Shown here piece by piece: positions 1 to 7,775 of a stretch of DNA of 64,000 nt. The position numbers were made by a program, and so were the translations under genes. The notes beneath the pieces were generated by a model that saw nothing but the letters and a program-made list of their open reading frames with translations, had not been told where the DNA came from and did no database searches. Source of the stretch: Anaerolinea sp. (lineage in GTDB: Bacteria; Chloroflexota; Anaerolineae; Anaerolineales; Anaerolineaceae). Where the stretch lies: positions 1-64,000 of the forward strand of contig JARKOV010000035.1 of assembly GCA_029975965.1 (NCBI GenBank). Reading direction: 5' to 3'. Positions within the stretch are counted from its first letter, which is position 1. The number at the start of each line of letters is the position of its first letter.

Positions 1-12
1 GACCAGATCCTC

Positions 13-306
13 ATGGCCACGCAGGCCACCAACATGGAGGAATACGCCAGGGCGCTGGGCTTGAACTACATCCCGGCGCGACCGTCAACGGCGCGCAGGC
101 AGGTCGTTTCGCAATTCGCCGCAAACTTGACCTGCCAGCACTGCTCGCAGCGGCATGCGGCGGATGAGTGGCCGGCCAATGGAGACGCAATACCTTTCTA
201 TTTCCAAAAGACGCCGGGTCGCTATTCGTTGAAAGTGACCTGCCCGCACTGCGGCAAGGACTGGTACGTGGTCTGGGATCAGAACCCGGGTCTGCCGGCT
301 GCCTGA
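13..306 (+). CDS. Small zinc-ribbon protein, possibly 5'-truncated
   Basis: A 97-residue protein with one CxxC pair at C41/C44 (CQHC) and a second at C77/C80 (CPHCGKDW), the spacing of a single zinc ribbon. There is no signal peptide or membrane segment, so it is probably cytosolic. The frame stays open to the window edge, so the true start could lie upstream of the first ATG at 13. Zinc ribbons of this size are often nucleic-acid-binding or accessory proteins, but nothing here fixes a function. The following small membrane protein starts 35 bp downstream on the same strand and may be co-transcribed. Confidence 0.6.
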   Translation: MATQATNMEEYARALGLNYIPARPSTARRQVVSQFAANLTCQHCSQRHAADEWPANGDAIPFYFQKTPGRYSLKVTCPHCGKDWYVVWDQNPGLPAA

Positions 307-341
307 AAGCCTTTTGCCTGCGCAGTGCGAAGGGGGGAGGG

Positions 342-662
342 ATGACAGAAAAACGCTGGACCACGCTGCTCGCCGGATTAGCGATCGCCGGCGCGATAGG
401 GCTTTATCTCATTCTGTATCACAGCCGGCATTGCGGTGAAGCAGGGGCGATCTGGGAACTGCAAGGGATTTGCCTGGTGCGGCGCTCGTTGAGCATCGCC
501 TGCCTGCTGGGTTTAGAGGCCGCGTTCGGGGTAGGGGCCGGCTTGCATGCAAAGGCAAGGAACTATCCATTTATCATGGGATTTCTATTGGGCTTTTTTC
601 TCAGCTTTTTAGGGGCGCTAATCGTGATGACACTTTCGAAACGCGCTCCCAGGCAAAGATGA
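342..662 (+). CDS. Small membrane protein with three predicted TM helices
   Basis: A 106-residue protein. The start at ATG 342 is chosen because a purine-rich GGGGGGAGGG stretch lies directly before it; longer readings in this frame would overlap the preceding zinc-ribbon gene. Three hydrophobic stretches fill most of the protein, at about residues 7-27, 49-68 and 74-97. The C-terminus ends in basic residues (KRAPRQR), consistent with an inside-positive tail. I do not recognise the family. It is probably an integral membrane protein of unknown role. Confidence 0.55.
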   Translation: MTEKRWTTLLAGLAIAGAIGLYLILYHSRHCGEAGAIWELQGICLVRRSLSIACLLGLEAAFGVGAGLHAKARNYPFIMGFLLGFFLSFLGALIVMTLSKRAPRQR

Positions 663-695
663 GGGTGGGCGCACCTGGAGGTGACGAAGGTCAGG

Positions 696-701
696 TATAA
701 T
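696..701 (+). promoter_or_regulatory. TATAAT -10 box for a possibly leaderless gene
   Basis: A perfect TATAAT lies 10 nt before the TTG start at 712. Transcription would begin about at the start codon, which would explain why no Shine-Dalgarno sequence lies between the box and the gene. No convincing -35 hexamer is visible. Confidence 0.35.
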
Positions 702-711
702 TTTTAAAACC

Positions 712-1143
712 TTGCGCCGCGCCTTGCCTTTCTTGTTGCTTCTCCTTCTCTGCGCCTGCGGGCTGCCGGCGGCGGCGCTGACCGCTACCCCCGCTGCAAC
801 GCCTGCACCCAGCGTCACCCCCACCTCGGCGATCACGCCGGAGCCGGGGTTATTGCTGCGCGGCAGCGTGCGCCTGCCCGACGGCGCGCCGCTGGAGGGC
901 GCGGCGATTTTCCGCGCTTACGCCAGCTACCCCGGCGAGCAGGTCGCGGTGAGCGGGGCGGACGGCAATTACCAAAGCGCGCTGATGCCCATCCCCGGAG
1001 ACGAGATGGTGCGGGTGTGGGCCGAGCTGGAGGGCTATGCCCTGCAGCCGGAAGCGCCGGGGTGCGACCAGGGCGTGTGTGCCTGGCGGCATTATTTTGG
1101 CTTCGAGGAGCGCGAGATCAACTTCGTCGCCGAAAACCAATAA
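712..1143 (+). CDS. Lipoprotein with carboxypeptidase-regulatory-like (Ig-fold) domain
   Basis: A 143-residue protein starting at TTG; an in-frame stop at 682 rules out a longer form. The N-terminus is a lipoprotein signal (MRRALPF, a leucine run, then LLCAC), followed by a Thr/Pro/Ala-rich linker (about residues 22-46) and a small beta domain with the pattern LRGSVRLPDGAPLEGAAI...DGNYQS. That pattern is typical of carboxypeptidase-regulatory-like or transthyretin-like domains. It should sit at the outer face of the membrane, with the linker spanning envelope material. Its ligand is unknown. The TATAAT just upstream suggests a leaderless transcript. Confidence 0.6.
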   Translation: MRRALPFLLLLLLCACGLPAAALTATPAATPAPSVTPTSAITPEPGLLLRGSVRLPDGAPLEGAAIFRAYASYPGEQVAVSGADGNYQSALMPIPGDEMVRVWAELEGYALQPEAPGCDQGVCAWRHYFGFEEREINFVAENQ

Positions 1144-1195
1144 CCGAAAACGCATCCCTGACATAGCTCTCGTTGACTGTTCTCCCCGAGGTCCC

Positions 1196-1435
1196 ATGCA
1201 AATCGACCTGACCAGGCTTAATTTCACCTCATTCGGCTCACTCGACCAGGGCGAATACCGCCTCATCAGTTTGGAAAAGCTGCTCTTTCTCAAGGCCCTC
1301 GGCCTGAAGGTCGCCAGGTACCACGCCGACCTGGAGCTGATCGTCCAAAAGGTGCTGGACAGCCAGTACGCCCCCTGGTGGGCCACGCTGACCGACGAGC
1401 AGCGCGCCCGCTATCAGGCCAGCCAGGCGGGTTGA
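1196..1435 (+). CDS. Hypothetical small protein, possible nucleotidyltransferase-tail remnant
   Basis: A 79-residue ORF from ATG 1196, with GAGGT five bases upstream. It ends 24 bp before the acetyltransferase gene. The core (RLISLEKLLFLKALGL, then a YHADLELI stretch) resembles the helical tail of AbiEii/MNT-type nucleotidyltransferase-fold proteins, where a 'sLEdLialKl...kDl.Dl' pattern recurs. No catalytic hDx[DE]h motif is present, so it would be a tail fragment or a separate small protein. The resemblance is weak. It may also simply be an uncharacterised protein translated together with its neighbour. Confidence 0.4.
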   Translation: MQIDLTRLNFTSFGSLDQGEYRLISLEKLLFLKALGLKVARYHADLELIVQKVLDSQYAPWWATLTDEQRARYQASQAG

Positions 1436-1459
1436 TCGCCAGACGGCAAGGAGGAGAGC

Positions 1460-1921
1460 ATGGATTTCAGCGTTGAAGGACCGTTTTATAACGCGGCAGA
1501 GGCCTGCGAGCCGGTGCTGCGCGCCCTGCCGGATTGGTTCGGGGTGGAGGAGGCCAACCGCCAGTACCTCGCCGACCTGGCTCACCAGCCGGCCTTCCTG
1601 GCGAGCGAGGGCGGGCAGGCGATCGGCTTCCTGGCCTTGAAGATGCACTTCGCTCACGCCGCCGAGATCGCCGTGATGGGCGTGCTGCCCAACATGCACC
1701 GCGGTGGGGTGGGGCGGGCGCTGCTGGCCGCGGCGCAGGACTACCTGCGCCGGCAAGGCGTCGAGTTCCTGCAGGTGAAAACCCTCTCCGACTCCCACCC
1801 CGACCCGTTCTACGCACGCACGCGCGCCTTTTACCAGGCGGTGGGCTTTCGCCCGCTGGAAGAGTTCAAAACGCTGTGGGACGCGAGCAACCCCTGCCTG
1901 ATGCTGGTCAAAAAATTGTAG
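1460..1921 (+). CDS. GNAT family N-acetyltransferase
   Basis: A 153-residue single-domain protein. The acetyl-CoA-binding motif A is clear: IAVMGVLPNMHRGGVGRALL, with the V-x-P and (R/Q)-x-x-G-x-G/A pattern, at about residues 71-90. It is followed by the usual C-terminal half with FYQAVGFRPLEEF. The length fits the family. A strong AAGGAGGAG Shine-Dalgarno sits 3-11 bases before ATG 1460. It should transfer an acetyl group from acetyl-CoA to an amine on a small molecule or protein, but the substrate cannot be read from the sequence. It is cytosolic. Confidence 0.85.
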   Translation: MDFSVEGPFYNAAEACEPVLRALPDWFGVEEANRQYLADLAHQPAFLASEGGQAIGFLALKMHFAHAAEIAVMGVLPNMHRGGVGRALLAAAQDYLRRQGVEFLQVKTLSDSHPDPFYARTRAFYQAVGFRPLEEFKTLWDASNPCLMLVKKL

Positions 1922-1951
1922 ATCCTCCGCTGCGACGGGTGTGGCCTGGTC

Positions 1952-2821
1952 TCAGACGGTCATGCGCCAGCCGCCTCCGACGAAGAGCACCTGCCCGGTG
2001 ATCCAGCGCGCCTGTTCGGAGGCGAGAAAGAGGATCGCGTCGGCGATATCTTCGGGGCGTCCCACCCGCCGCAGCGGGGTGCGCGCGGCGATTTCGGCCT
2101 CCTGCGCGGGGGTGAGGTAGCCAGTCTGCACCGGGCCAGGTGCCACCGCGTTGACCGTGATGCCGTAAACGCCCAGCTCGACGGCGGCAGAGCGCGTGTA
2201 CGACTCGATGGCGTGCTTGCTGGCGGCGTAGCTGACGTTGCCCTCGTGAGCCGAAGAGGCGTCGGTGCTCAGGTTGATCACCCGCCCGCCGTTAGCCCCG
2301 CGCGCCAGGTAGCGCCGGGTGTATTCGGCGATGAGCAGGGCGTAGGCGCGCGCGTTGATCGCGAAATGCGCGTCGATCACCGCCGCGGAGACCAGGGAGA
2401 TCGCGAAGCCCTCTGCCTCCACCCGGGCCGGGTCGAAGGTCTCCAGCACGCAGTGGGTGTGGTTGTTGACCAGCACGTCCACCGCGCCGAGCTGCGCTTC
2501 GCAGTGCTCGAACAGGAGCGGGATGACGGCCGGGTCGCCCAGGTCCAGCTCGAGGGTGGCGGCGCGCCCGCCCTGGGCGCGGATTTGCTCGACGACCCAT
2601 TCGCCGGGTAGCTGCTGCATGGCGTTGTAGCGCCGCGGTCCGCCCTCGGCCAGCCGGCGGTCCGCTTCCAGCTCGGCCGGCGGGGTGGAGTCGGGCGGGC
2701 GATAAAAGGTGGTGAAAACCGCGGCGCCCTGGGCGGCAAAGGCCAGCGCAGTCGCCGCACCGATGCCGTGGTTGGCGCCAGTGATGAGGACCACCTTTCC
2801 GGAAAGGCGCGGGTCAATCAT
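1952..2821 (-). CDS. SDR family NAD(P)-dependent oxidoreductase
   Basis: A 289-residue classical short-chain dehydrogenase. Visible motifs are the Rossmann TGANHGIG near the N-terminus (T14-G21), a VLVNN motif in place of NNAG, the serine of NLSTDASS, and the catalytic YAASK with Y198 and K202. The C-terminal LFVGGGWRMTV matches the usual end of the family. It would oxidise an alcohol or reduce a ketone with NAD(P)(H); the substrate is unknown. The ATG at 2821 overlaps the stop of the upstream SRPBCC gene by 4 bp (ATGA), so translation is probably coupled. It is the third gene of an ArsR-led minus-strand operon. Confidence 0.85.
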   Translation of the reverse strand: MIDPRLSGKVVLITGANHGIGAATALAFAAQGAAVFTTFYRPPDSTPPAELEADRRLAEGGPRRYNAMQQLPGEWVVEQIRAQGGRAATLELDLGDPAVIPLLFEHCEAQLGAVDVLVNNHTHCVLETFDPARVEAEGFAISLVSAAVIDAHFAINARAYALLIAEYTRRYLARGANGGRVINLSTDASSAHEGNVSYAASKHAIESYTRSAAVELGVYGITVNAVAPGPVQTGYLTPAQEAEIAARTPLRRVGRPEDIADAILFLASEQARWITGQVLFVGGGWRMTV

Positions 2822-3303
2822 GGCGTGTCGCCCTGCGCGACTTTCGAGCGCTCGACGAACTTGCCGAGCACGAAGGTCCAGCCGCGCACGTAACCCGTGC
2901 GGCGGGAGGCCATTACGGGCAGGGTCTGGTCCCAGCCGCGGTGGGTCAACGTGACACGCGTGCCGCCGCTCTCCGGCGCGAAATTCACCTCGACCTCGGT
3001 GCGGTACTCCGGGGTATGCCCGGGGTAAAACCAAAAGATCAGCCGCCGGGGTGGGTCCCAGGCCTGGAGGACGCCCCATTCGCACTGCGTGCCGTCTTTT
3101 TGCACTTCGTAAAAGCGACCGCCCACGCGCGGCTCGAAGGCGCACGCGACGGCGCTGTCTCCGCCGACCGAATGGGTGCGCAGCGGCCACCACTCGGCGA
3201 CCCGGGCGGTGAACAGGTGGAAGGCTGCCTCAACGGGCAGGTCGACCTGCACCGATTTAACGATCGGCGCGACGGATGGATCGGATACGGTTTGCTTAAT
3301 CAT
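2818..3303 (-). CDS. SRPBCC / AHSA1-type START-like domain protein
   Basis: A 161-residue protein of the SRPBCC superfamily (AHSA1/CalC-like). The pattern VDLPVEAAFHLFT...EWWPLRTHSV, then RVGGRFYEV, WGVLQAWDPPRRLIFWFYPG and TRVTLTHRGW is typical. The fold forms a hydrophobic cavity for small ligands. Genes of this type are commonly found beside an ArsR-type regulator, exactly as here: the two reading frames overlap by 8 bp. It probably binds or transforms a small hydrophobic compound in the cytosol, with the SDR as partner; the compound is unknown. Confidence 0.8.
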   Translation of the reverse strand: MIKQTVSDPSVAPIVKSVQVDLPVEAAFHLFTARVAEWWPLRTHSVGGDSAVACAFEPRVGGRFYEVQKDGTQCEWGVLQAWDPPRRLIFWFYPGHTPEYRTEVEVNFAPESGGTRVTLTHRGWDQTLPVMASRRTGYVRGWTFVLGKFVERSKVAQGDTP

Positions 3304-3619
3304 CGCTCGACTCCTGGTTCGATAACTGGCTGGCGGCGGACTGGAAGTTCTCCAGCACGCCCTCCCAGAAGCTCTCCACGTAGGCGCGCAGCTCGACCAG
3401 CCCCTGCGGGTCGATGCTGTAGATGCGCTGCTGCCCACGCCGCACCGCGCGCACAAGGCGCGCCGACTTGAGCACGCGCAAATGCTGCGAGACGGCTGGC
3501 TGGCTGACCGGCACCGCATGGGCCAGCTCGTTGACCGAGCGCGGTTTCTCGCGCAACTGCTCAAAAATCAGGCGGCGGGTGGGGTCGGCAAGAGCTTCAA
3601 GGGCGGATATATTAGTCAT
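3296..3619 (-). CDS. ArsR family winged-helix repressor (autoregulator of SRPBCC/SDR operon)
   Basis: A 107-residue protein. The start ISALEALADPTRRLIFEQL is the ArsR signature; NELAHAVPVSQPAVSQHLRV is the helix-turn-helix and RRGQQRIYSID the wing. No Cys-x-Cys metal site is present, which fits the non-metal ArsR subgroup usually paired with SRPBCC proteins. It heads a three-gene operon with overlapping frames. A TTGACA-17-TATACT promoter lies directly upstream and a 12-bp palindrome overlaps the predicted start of transcription, so negative autoregulation is likely. The leader would be only about 4 nt. Confidence 0.85.
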   Translation of the reverse strand: MTNISALEALADPTRRLIFEQLREKPRSVNELAHAVPVSQPAVSQHLRVLKSARLVRAVRRGQQRIYSIDPQGLVELRAYVESFWEGVLENFQSAASQLSNQESSDD

Positions 3620-3620
3620 A

Positions 3621-3658
3621 ACTTATATAAGTATAAACTAATATAACGGGCCTGTCAA
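3621..3658 (-). promoter_or_regulatory. Strong promoter with overlapping 12-bp palindromic operator
   Basis: Reading the minus strand, TTGACA (3658-3653), a 17-bp spacer and TATACT (3635-3630) form a near-consensus sigma-70 promoter. The perfect palindrome ACTTATATAAGT (3621-3632) covers the last bases of the -10 box and the predicted start site near 3623. The regulator's ATG is at 3619. The arrangement is that of an autorepressed operon with an almost leaderless mRNA. Confidence 0.75.
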
Positions 3659-3693
3659 GGGGTCAACTTGCTCACCCTCCCATCCCAGCACGA

Positions 3694-3803
3694 CCTGGCG
3701 AGACAGGCACAGCCCGGCGAAGCAATCTCACTCGCCGGTTGGTTGGAACCCTCGAAGAGAGATCGCCGCGTCGGGCGCGCTGCGCCCTCCTCGCGACGAC
3801 GTG
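3694..3803. repeat. 110-bp intergenic repeat, copy 1
   Basis: This 110-bp block recurs at 3849-3958 with only three differences. It contains the sub-pattern GAGATCGCC...CTCGCGACGACG, related to repeat blocks near 12.05, 21.4 and 36.3 kb. Open frames across it carry no recognisable protein and follow the repeat. Confidence 0.8.
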
Positions 3804-3848
3804 TGGCTACTACGGCCGCTGGAAGCGGCAAGCATCCAGGACGAGCGT

Positions 3849-3958
3849 CCTGGCGAGACAGGCACAGCCCGGCGAAGCAATCTCGCTTGCCGGTTGGTTG
3901 GAACCCTCGAAGAGAGATCGCCGCGTCGGGCGCGTTGCGCCCTCCTCGCGACGACGTG
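3849..3958. repeat. 110-bp intergenic repeat, copy 2
   Basis: Direct copy of the 3694-3803 block (107 of 110 positions identical by eye), separated from it by 45 bp. The stretch 3633-4048 otherwise holds no gene. It separates the divergent ArsR operon from the ABC exporter pair. Confidence 0.8.
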
Positions 3959-4048
3959 CGGTCAGGGCGTTGCTATGTATTTCCAGCCACAAGGGCGGCA
4001 AAATGTGCAATAATTCAGTCGTAGAAACCATCGAATGTAGGAGCTGGG

Positions 4049-5821
4049 ATGGCTGAGCAAAGCAAGCAGAAAATACCCATTTGGCCTTCTCTGCGCAGGT
4101 TGTTAAGCCTGGCGGGGCGCAACCAGGCCTGGCTGTACCTTGCCATGCTGGCGGCGGCGCTCAACACGGCGGCTACGGTGGGCTGGAACTTCGCCCTCAA
4201 AGGCTTTGTCGACGAGGTCTCGGCCGGGAATTTTGCCGGCTTCATGTATTACATCTGGATGACGCTGGGCTTCTTTGCCGCCGGCATCCCGCTGGAATAC
4301 GCCCGCGCGTACAGCATCGGGACGTTCAGCGAGCGCCTGATGGCCCGGCTGCGCGAGAAGATCGCCTCTCGTGCTACCGTGCTGCCCATGCGCTACCTGG
4401 AGGAGCGCCACACCGGCGACCTGCTGGCGGTGGTCAACGCCGACCTCACCCGGCTCAAAAACCTCTCCTCCAACTCGCTGCTCAACGTGTTCGCCCAATC
4501 GGTGATGGCGCTCGCCGCGCTGGTGGTGTTGTTTGTGATCAGTTGGCAACTGGCGCTCGTTTCCTTGATCCTCACCCCGCTGATGTTCGCCGCCATGTCG
4601 CGCCTCAACCAGCCGGTAGCCGCCCGCACCCAGGAGATGCAAGCCGCGATCGGCGAGACGGTCAGCGTGGCCCAGGACGGGCTGGGCGGGTTGATGGTCA
4701 CGCGCGCATTCAACCTGACCGCCCTGGTCGACCAGCGTTTTGCGCGCGCCAACCAGGCGGCGCTTGGCAAGGGACTTCAACTGGCGCGCCTGCAGGCGGG
4801 TATCTCGGGAGGCGGCTCGGTTTTCGGCGTGCTGCCTTTCCTGATCACCTTCGGATTCGGCGGTTACCTGGCGATCAACGGTCACATGACCTTCGGCAGC
4901 CTGGTGGCCTTCATTAACATGTTGAACTTCGTCGCCAACCCGATCGGTTCGCTGCCCCCGGCCATCGCCTCGGTCAGCGAGTCGGTCGGCGCTGCCCAGC
5001 GCATGTTCGAGATCCTCGACCAGCCGCCCGAGCGAACCGGTGGTCAGGCGTTCACCCTGGACTCGCGCGCCGGTGAGGTGATCCGCTTCGAGCGGGTGAC
5101 TTTCTCGTACGGCGAGGAGCCGGTGCTGCACGAGGTGAGTTTTCGCATCCGCCCCGGCGAGACGGTGGCGGTGGTTGGGCCGAGCGGGGGTGGCAAATCG
5201 ACCGTGCTCAAGCTGCTGCTCGGCTATTACCCCCTCGATTCGCGCCGCGTGTACCTCTTTGGGCGCGATTTGAACGAGTGGTCGCTGGAAGCCGCGCGCG
5301 CCCAGATGGCCTTCGTCGCCCAGGACACCTACCTCTTCCCGGTCAGCATGGCGGAGAACATCGCTTGCGGCAAGCCGGGAGCCAGCCAGGCCGAGATCGA
5401 GCAGGCCGCCCGGCAGGCGAATATCCACGACTTCATCCTCTCGTTGCCGGAAGGTTATCACACCCTCGCCGGCGAGCGCGGCGCGCGCCTCTCGGGTGGG
5501 CAGCGCCAGCGGCTCTCGCTGGCCCGCGCCATCCTCAAAAACGCGCCGGTGCTGCTGCTCGACGAGCCGACCTCGGCCCTCGACACCGAGTCGGAGGCGC
5601 TGGTGCAGGAGGCTCTGGAGCGCTTCATGGCCGGCAGGACGACCATCGTCATTGCCCACCGCCTGTCGACCATCCGCGACGCCGATCGCGTGCTGGTGCT
5701 GGAGGACGGGCGCATCGTCGAGGAGGGCACTCACGAAGAACTGATGGCGCGCGAAGGTCGCTACCACGAGCTCTACCTGCGGCAGTTCGACGCGGAACCA
5801 GGCCAGGAGGGATCCCGATGA
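4049..5821 (+). CDS. ABC exporter half-transporter, first subunit
   Basis: 590 residues with the TMD-NBD layout of type I ABC exporters (MsbA/LmrCD/BmrCD type). The first roughly 310 residues hold six TM segments. The nucleotide-binding domain shows Walker A GPSGGGKST, the signature LSGGQRQRLS, Walker B with catalytic Glu (VLLLDEPTSALD) and the H-loop IVIAHRLST, so it should be ATPase-competent. GTAGGAG precedes ATG 4049. The next half-transporter begins inside its stop codon (ATGA overlap), which argues for an obligate heterodimer. Such pairs export lipids, peptides or drugs; the substrate cannot be told from sequence alone. Confidence 0.88.
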   Translation: MAEQSKQKIPIWPSLRRLLSLAGRNQAWLYLAMLAAALNTAATVGWNFALKGFVDEVSAGNFAGFMYYIWMTLGFFAAGIPLEYARAYSIGTFSERLMARLREKIASRATVLPMRYLEERHTGDLLAVVNADLTRLKNLSSNSLLNVFAQSVMALAALVVLFVISWQLALVSLILTPLMFAAMSRLNQPVAARTQEMQAAIGETVSVAQDGLGGLMVTRAFNLTALVDQRFARANQAALGKGLQLARLQAGISGGGSVFGVLPFLITFGFGGYLAINGHMTFGSLVAFINMLNFVANPIGSLPPAIASVSESVGAAQRMFEILDQPPERTGGQAFTLDSRAGEVIRFERVTFSYGEEPVLHEVSFRIRPGETVAVVGPSGGGKSTVLKLLLGYYPLDSRRVYLFGRDLNEWSLEAARAQMAFVAQDTYLFPVSMAENIACGKPGASQAEIEQAARQANIHDFILSLPEGYHTLAGERGARLSGGQRQRLSLARAILKNAPVLLLDEPTSALDTESEALVQEALERFMAGRTTIVIAHRLSTIRDADRVLVLEDGRIVEEGTHEELMAREGRYHELYLRQFDAEPGQEGSR

Positions 5822-7584
5822 ACACCCAACGGCGCACTCTCTGGCGGCTGTTCGGTTTCTTGCAGCAATTTCGCGGGGTTTACCTCGCCAGCCTGGTCGG
5901 CCTGGCAGTGGTGCTGACCACCGAGCGCATCTTCATCGCCTACGTGGTCAAGATGTTCGTCGATGCCATCACCTCGGCGCGCATGGAAACCCTCTGGCTG
6001 TCGCTGCGCTACTGGTTGATTTTCCTGCTCGCCTGGATTCCCCTGCTGGCGCTGTTCAGTTACCTGTGGCGCGCGACCACCATGCGGGCGGTCGCCAACC
6101 TGCGCCAGTCCATTTTTAGTCACATGCAACGCCTCCCGATGGGTTACCATGAAAGCCGCCACAGCGGGGACCTGCTCTCGGTGATGACCAACGACGTCTC
6201 GACCGCGGAGCAGGCTTTCCAGGAGGACCTGCTCAACCTGGTCAACGCCAGCCTGCAGGGCATTTCTGCTGCGGTGTTCATGCTGCTGTTCAACTGGAAG
6301 CTGGCCTTGATCTTCATCGCCAGCGGGATGCTGCCGCTGGTGATCAACGCGCTGTTCGCCGGGCCGATGCGCAAAGCCGGCGAGGCAGTGCAGGCGCGCC
6401 TGGGCGGGACGAGCGAGCGTCTGGCTGACCTGCTGGCCGGCTTCCACGTGGTGCGCACCTTCAACCTCGGCGAGTGGATCACGGCGCGCTTCGGCATCTC
6501 GAACCGCAGCCTGCTGGAGAGCGGGCTGCGCCGCGTGCGCCTCGAGGCTGCGCTGGCCGGGGCCAACGCGCTGGGCGGAATCGCTTTCCTGCTTCCCCTG
6601 GCCGTGGGCGGCGCCTGGGTGATCAGCGGCGAGACCACCTTTGGCACGATCTTCGCCCTGACCCAGCTCAACGGGCCGATCCAGTTCTTCGTCTACTCGT
6701 TGGGGGGCACGATCACGCGCATCCAGTCTTCGCTGGCGGCCGCGGACCGCATCCTGGCGGTGATGGACGCCCCGCAAGAGCCGGAGCGCTACGGCGCGGT
6801 CGCGCAGTTGCCGTCCGGTCTACCGGATGCCGACGCGCTGCTGGAGTTCAAGGAGGTCGATTTTCGCTACGACGGCGGGAAGGCGGTGCTGTCGGGGATG
6901 TCCTTCACCGTACAGCGCGGCCAGGTGGCGGCCTTCGTCGGGCCGAGTGGGGGCGGCAAGAGCACCATTTTCAAGCTGCTGCTCGGCTGCTACCCGGTCC
7001 AGAGCGGGGCGGTGTTCGTGGAAGGCCGCTCAATGCACGATTACAACCTGGCAGACCTGCGCGGGCGCTTTGGCTACATTCCGCAGGACGCCTACCTCTA
7101 CACGGGCAGCATCCTGGAAAATATCCGCTACGGCCGGCCGGGAGCCTCCGACGAAGAAGTGATCGCGGCAGCCAGGGCAGCCAACGCGCACGAGTTTATC
7201 GCCGAGTTCCCGAATGGCTATGAGACGACGGTCGGCGAGCGCGGCACGCGCCTCTCGGGCGGGCAGCGCCAGCGCATCGCCATCGCCCGCGCGCTGCTCA
7301 AAGACGCGCCGGTGTTGCTGCTGGACGAGGCCACTTCCGCGCTCGACTCCGAGTCCGAGGAGCTGGTGCAGCAGGCGCTGGGCGTGCTGATGGCCGGGCG
7401 CACCGTGCTGGTCATCGCCCACCGCTTGTCGACCATCGAGAATGCAAACGTGATTTACGCGGTGGAAGGCGGCCGGGTGGTGGAGGCCGGCACCCACGAG
7501 GACCTGTTGGCACGGGACGGCCTGTACCACCACCTGTACGAGTTGCAGTTCGCCGACGAGGAAGAGCTGCAACCCGGCGACTGA
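5818..7584 (+). CDS. ABC exporter half-transporter, second subunit
   Basis: 588 residues, six-TM domain followed by an ATPase domain. Walker A is GPSGGGKST, the signature LSGGQRQRIA, Walker B VLLLDEATSALD with Glu, and the H-loop LVIAHRLST. Both halves therefore have canonical motifs, unlike heterodimers with one degenerate site. ATG 5818 overlaps the previous stop by 4 bp. A reading frame continuing past its stop without a start codon holds what may be a decayed membrane-protein fragment (see 7585-7775). The partner is the preceding gene. Confidence 0.88.
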   Translation: MNTQRRTLWRLFGFLQQFRGVYLASLVGLAVVLTTERIFIAYVVKMFVDAITSARMETLWLSLRYWLIFLLAWIPLLALFSYLWRATTMRAVANLRQSIFSHMQRLPMGYHESRHSGDLLSVMTNDVSTAEQAFQEDLLNLVNASLQGISAAVFMLLFNWKLALIFIASGMLPLVINALFAGPMRKAGEAVQARLGGTSERLADLLAGFHVVRTFNLGEWITARFGISNRSLLESGLRRVRLEAALAGANALGGIAFLLPLAVGGAWVISGETTFGTIFALTQLNGPIQFFVYSLGGTITRIQSSLAAADRILAVMDAPQEPERYGAVAQLPSGLPDADALLEFKEVDFRYDGGKAVLSGMSFTVQRGQVAAFVGPSGGGKSTIFKLLLGCYPVQSGAVFVEGRSMHDYNLADLRGRFGYIPQDAYLYTGSILENIRYGRPGASDEEVIAAARAANAHEFIAEFPNGYETTVGERGTRLSGGQRQRIAIARALLKDAPVLLLDEATSALDSESEELVQQALGVLMAGRTVLVIAHRLSTIENANVIYAVEGGRVVEAGTHEDLLARDGLYHHLYELQFADEEELQPGD

Positions 7585-7775
7585 CCGCGCGCTATCCCCG
7601 GCCAGGGGATCGGCGGGCAAAAACGGCTGTTCTTCCGCTTTGAGTTGGCCGCGCTGGCGGTCAGTATTCTGATCAGCGTGACCGACCAGTTTGGCTGGCT
7701 CGACCTGGCGACGATGCGGGTCGACGGGGAGGTTGGCGCTGCTCTTAATCCTCACCCGTGCTCGAGAGAATACCT
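7585..7775 (+). pseudogene. Possible decayed membrane-protein fragment
   Basis: The space between the ABC pair and the convergent P-type ATPase holds an open frame in the same phase as the second ABC gene, running from the ABC stop to a stop at 7804. It encodes a helix-like stretch (RLFFRFELAALAVSILISVT, then DQFGWLDLA) that reads like part of a multi-TM protein. It has no upstream start or Shine-Dalgarno. It is best taken as a remnant, or as chance open frame in GC-rich DNA. Confidence 0.25.

Noticed and set aside
3668..4056. Overlapping frames of 105-118 codons upstream of the ABC pair
   Set aside because: They translate the two 110-bp repeats in different phases; the apparent peptide repeats only mirror the DNA repeat.
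4103..5767. 554-codon minus-strand frame opposite the first ABC gene
   Set aside because: The sense frame has Walker A/B and signature motifs; the antisense frame has none.
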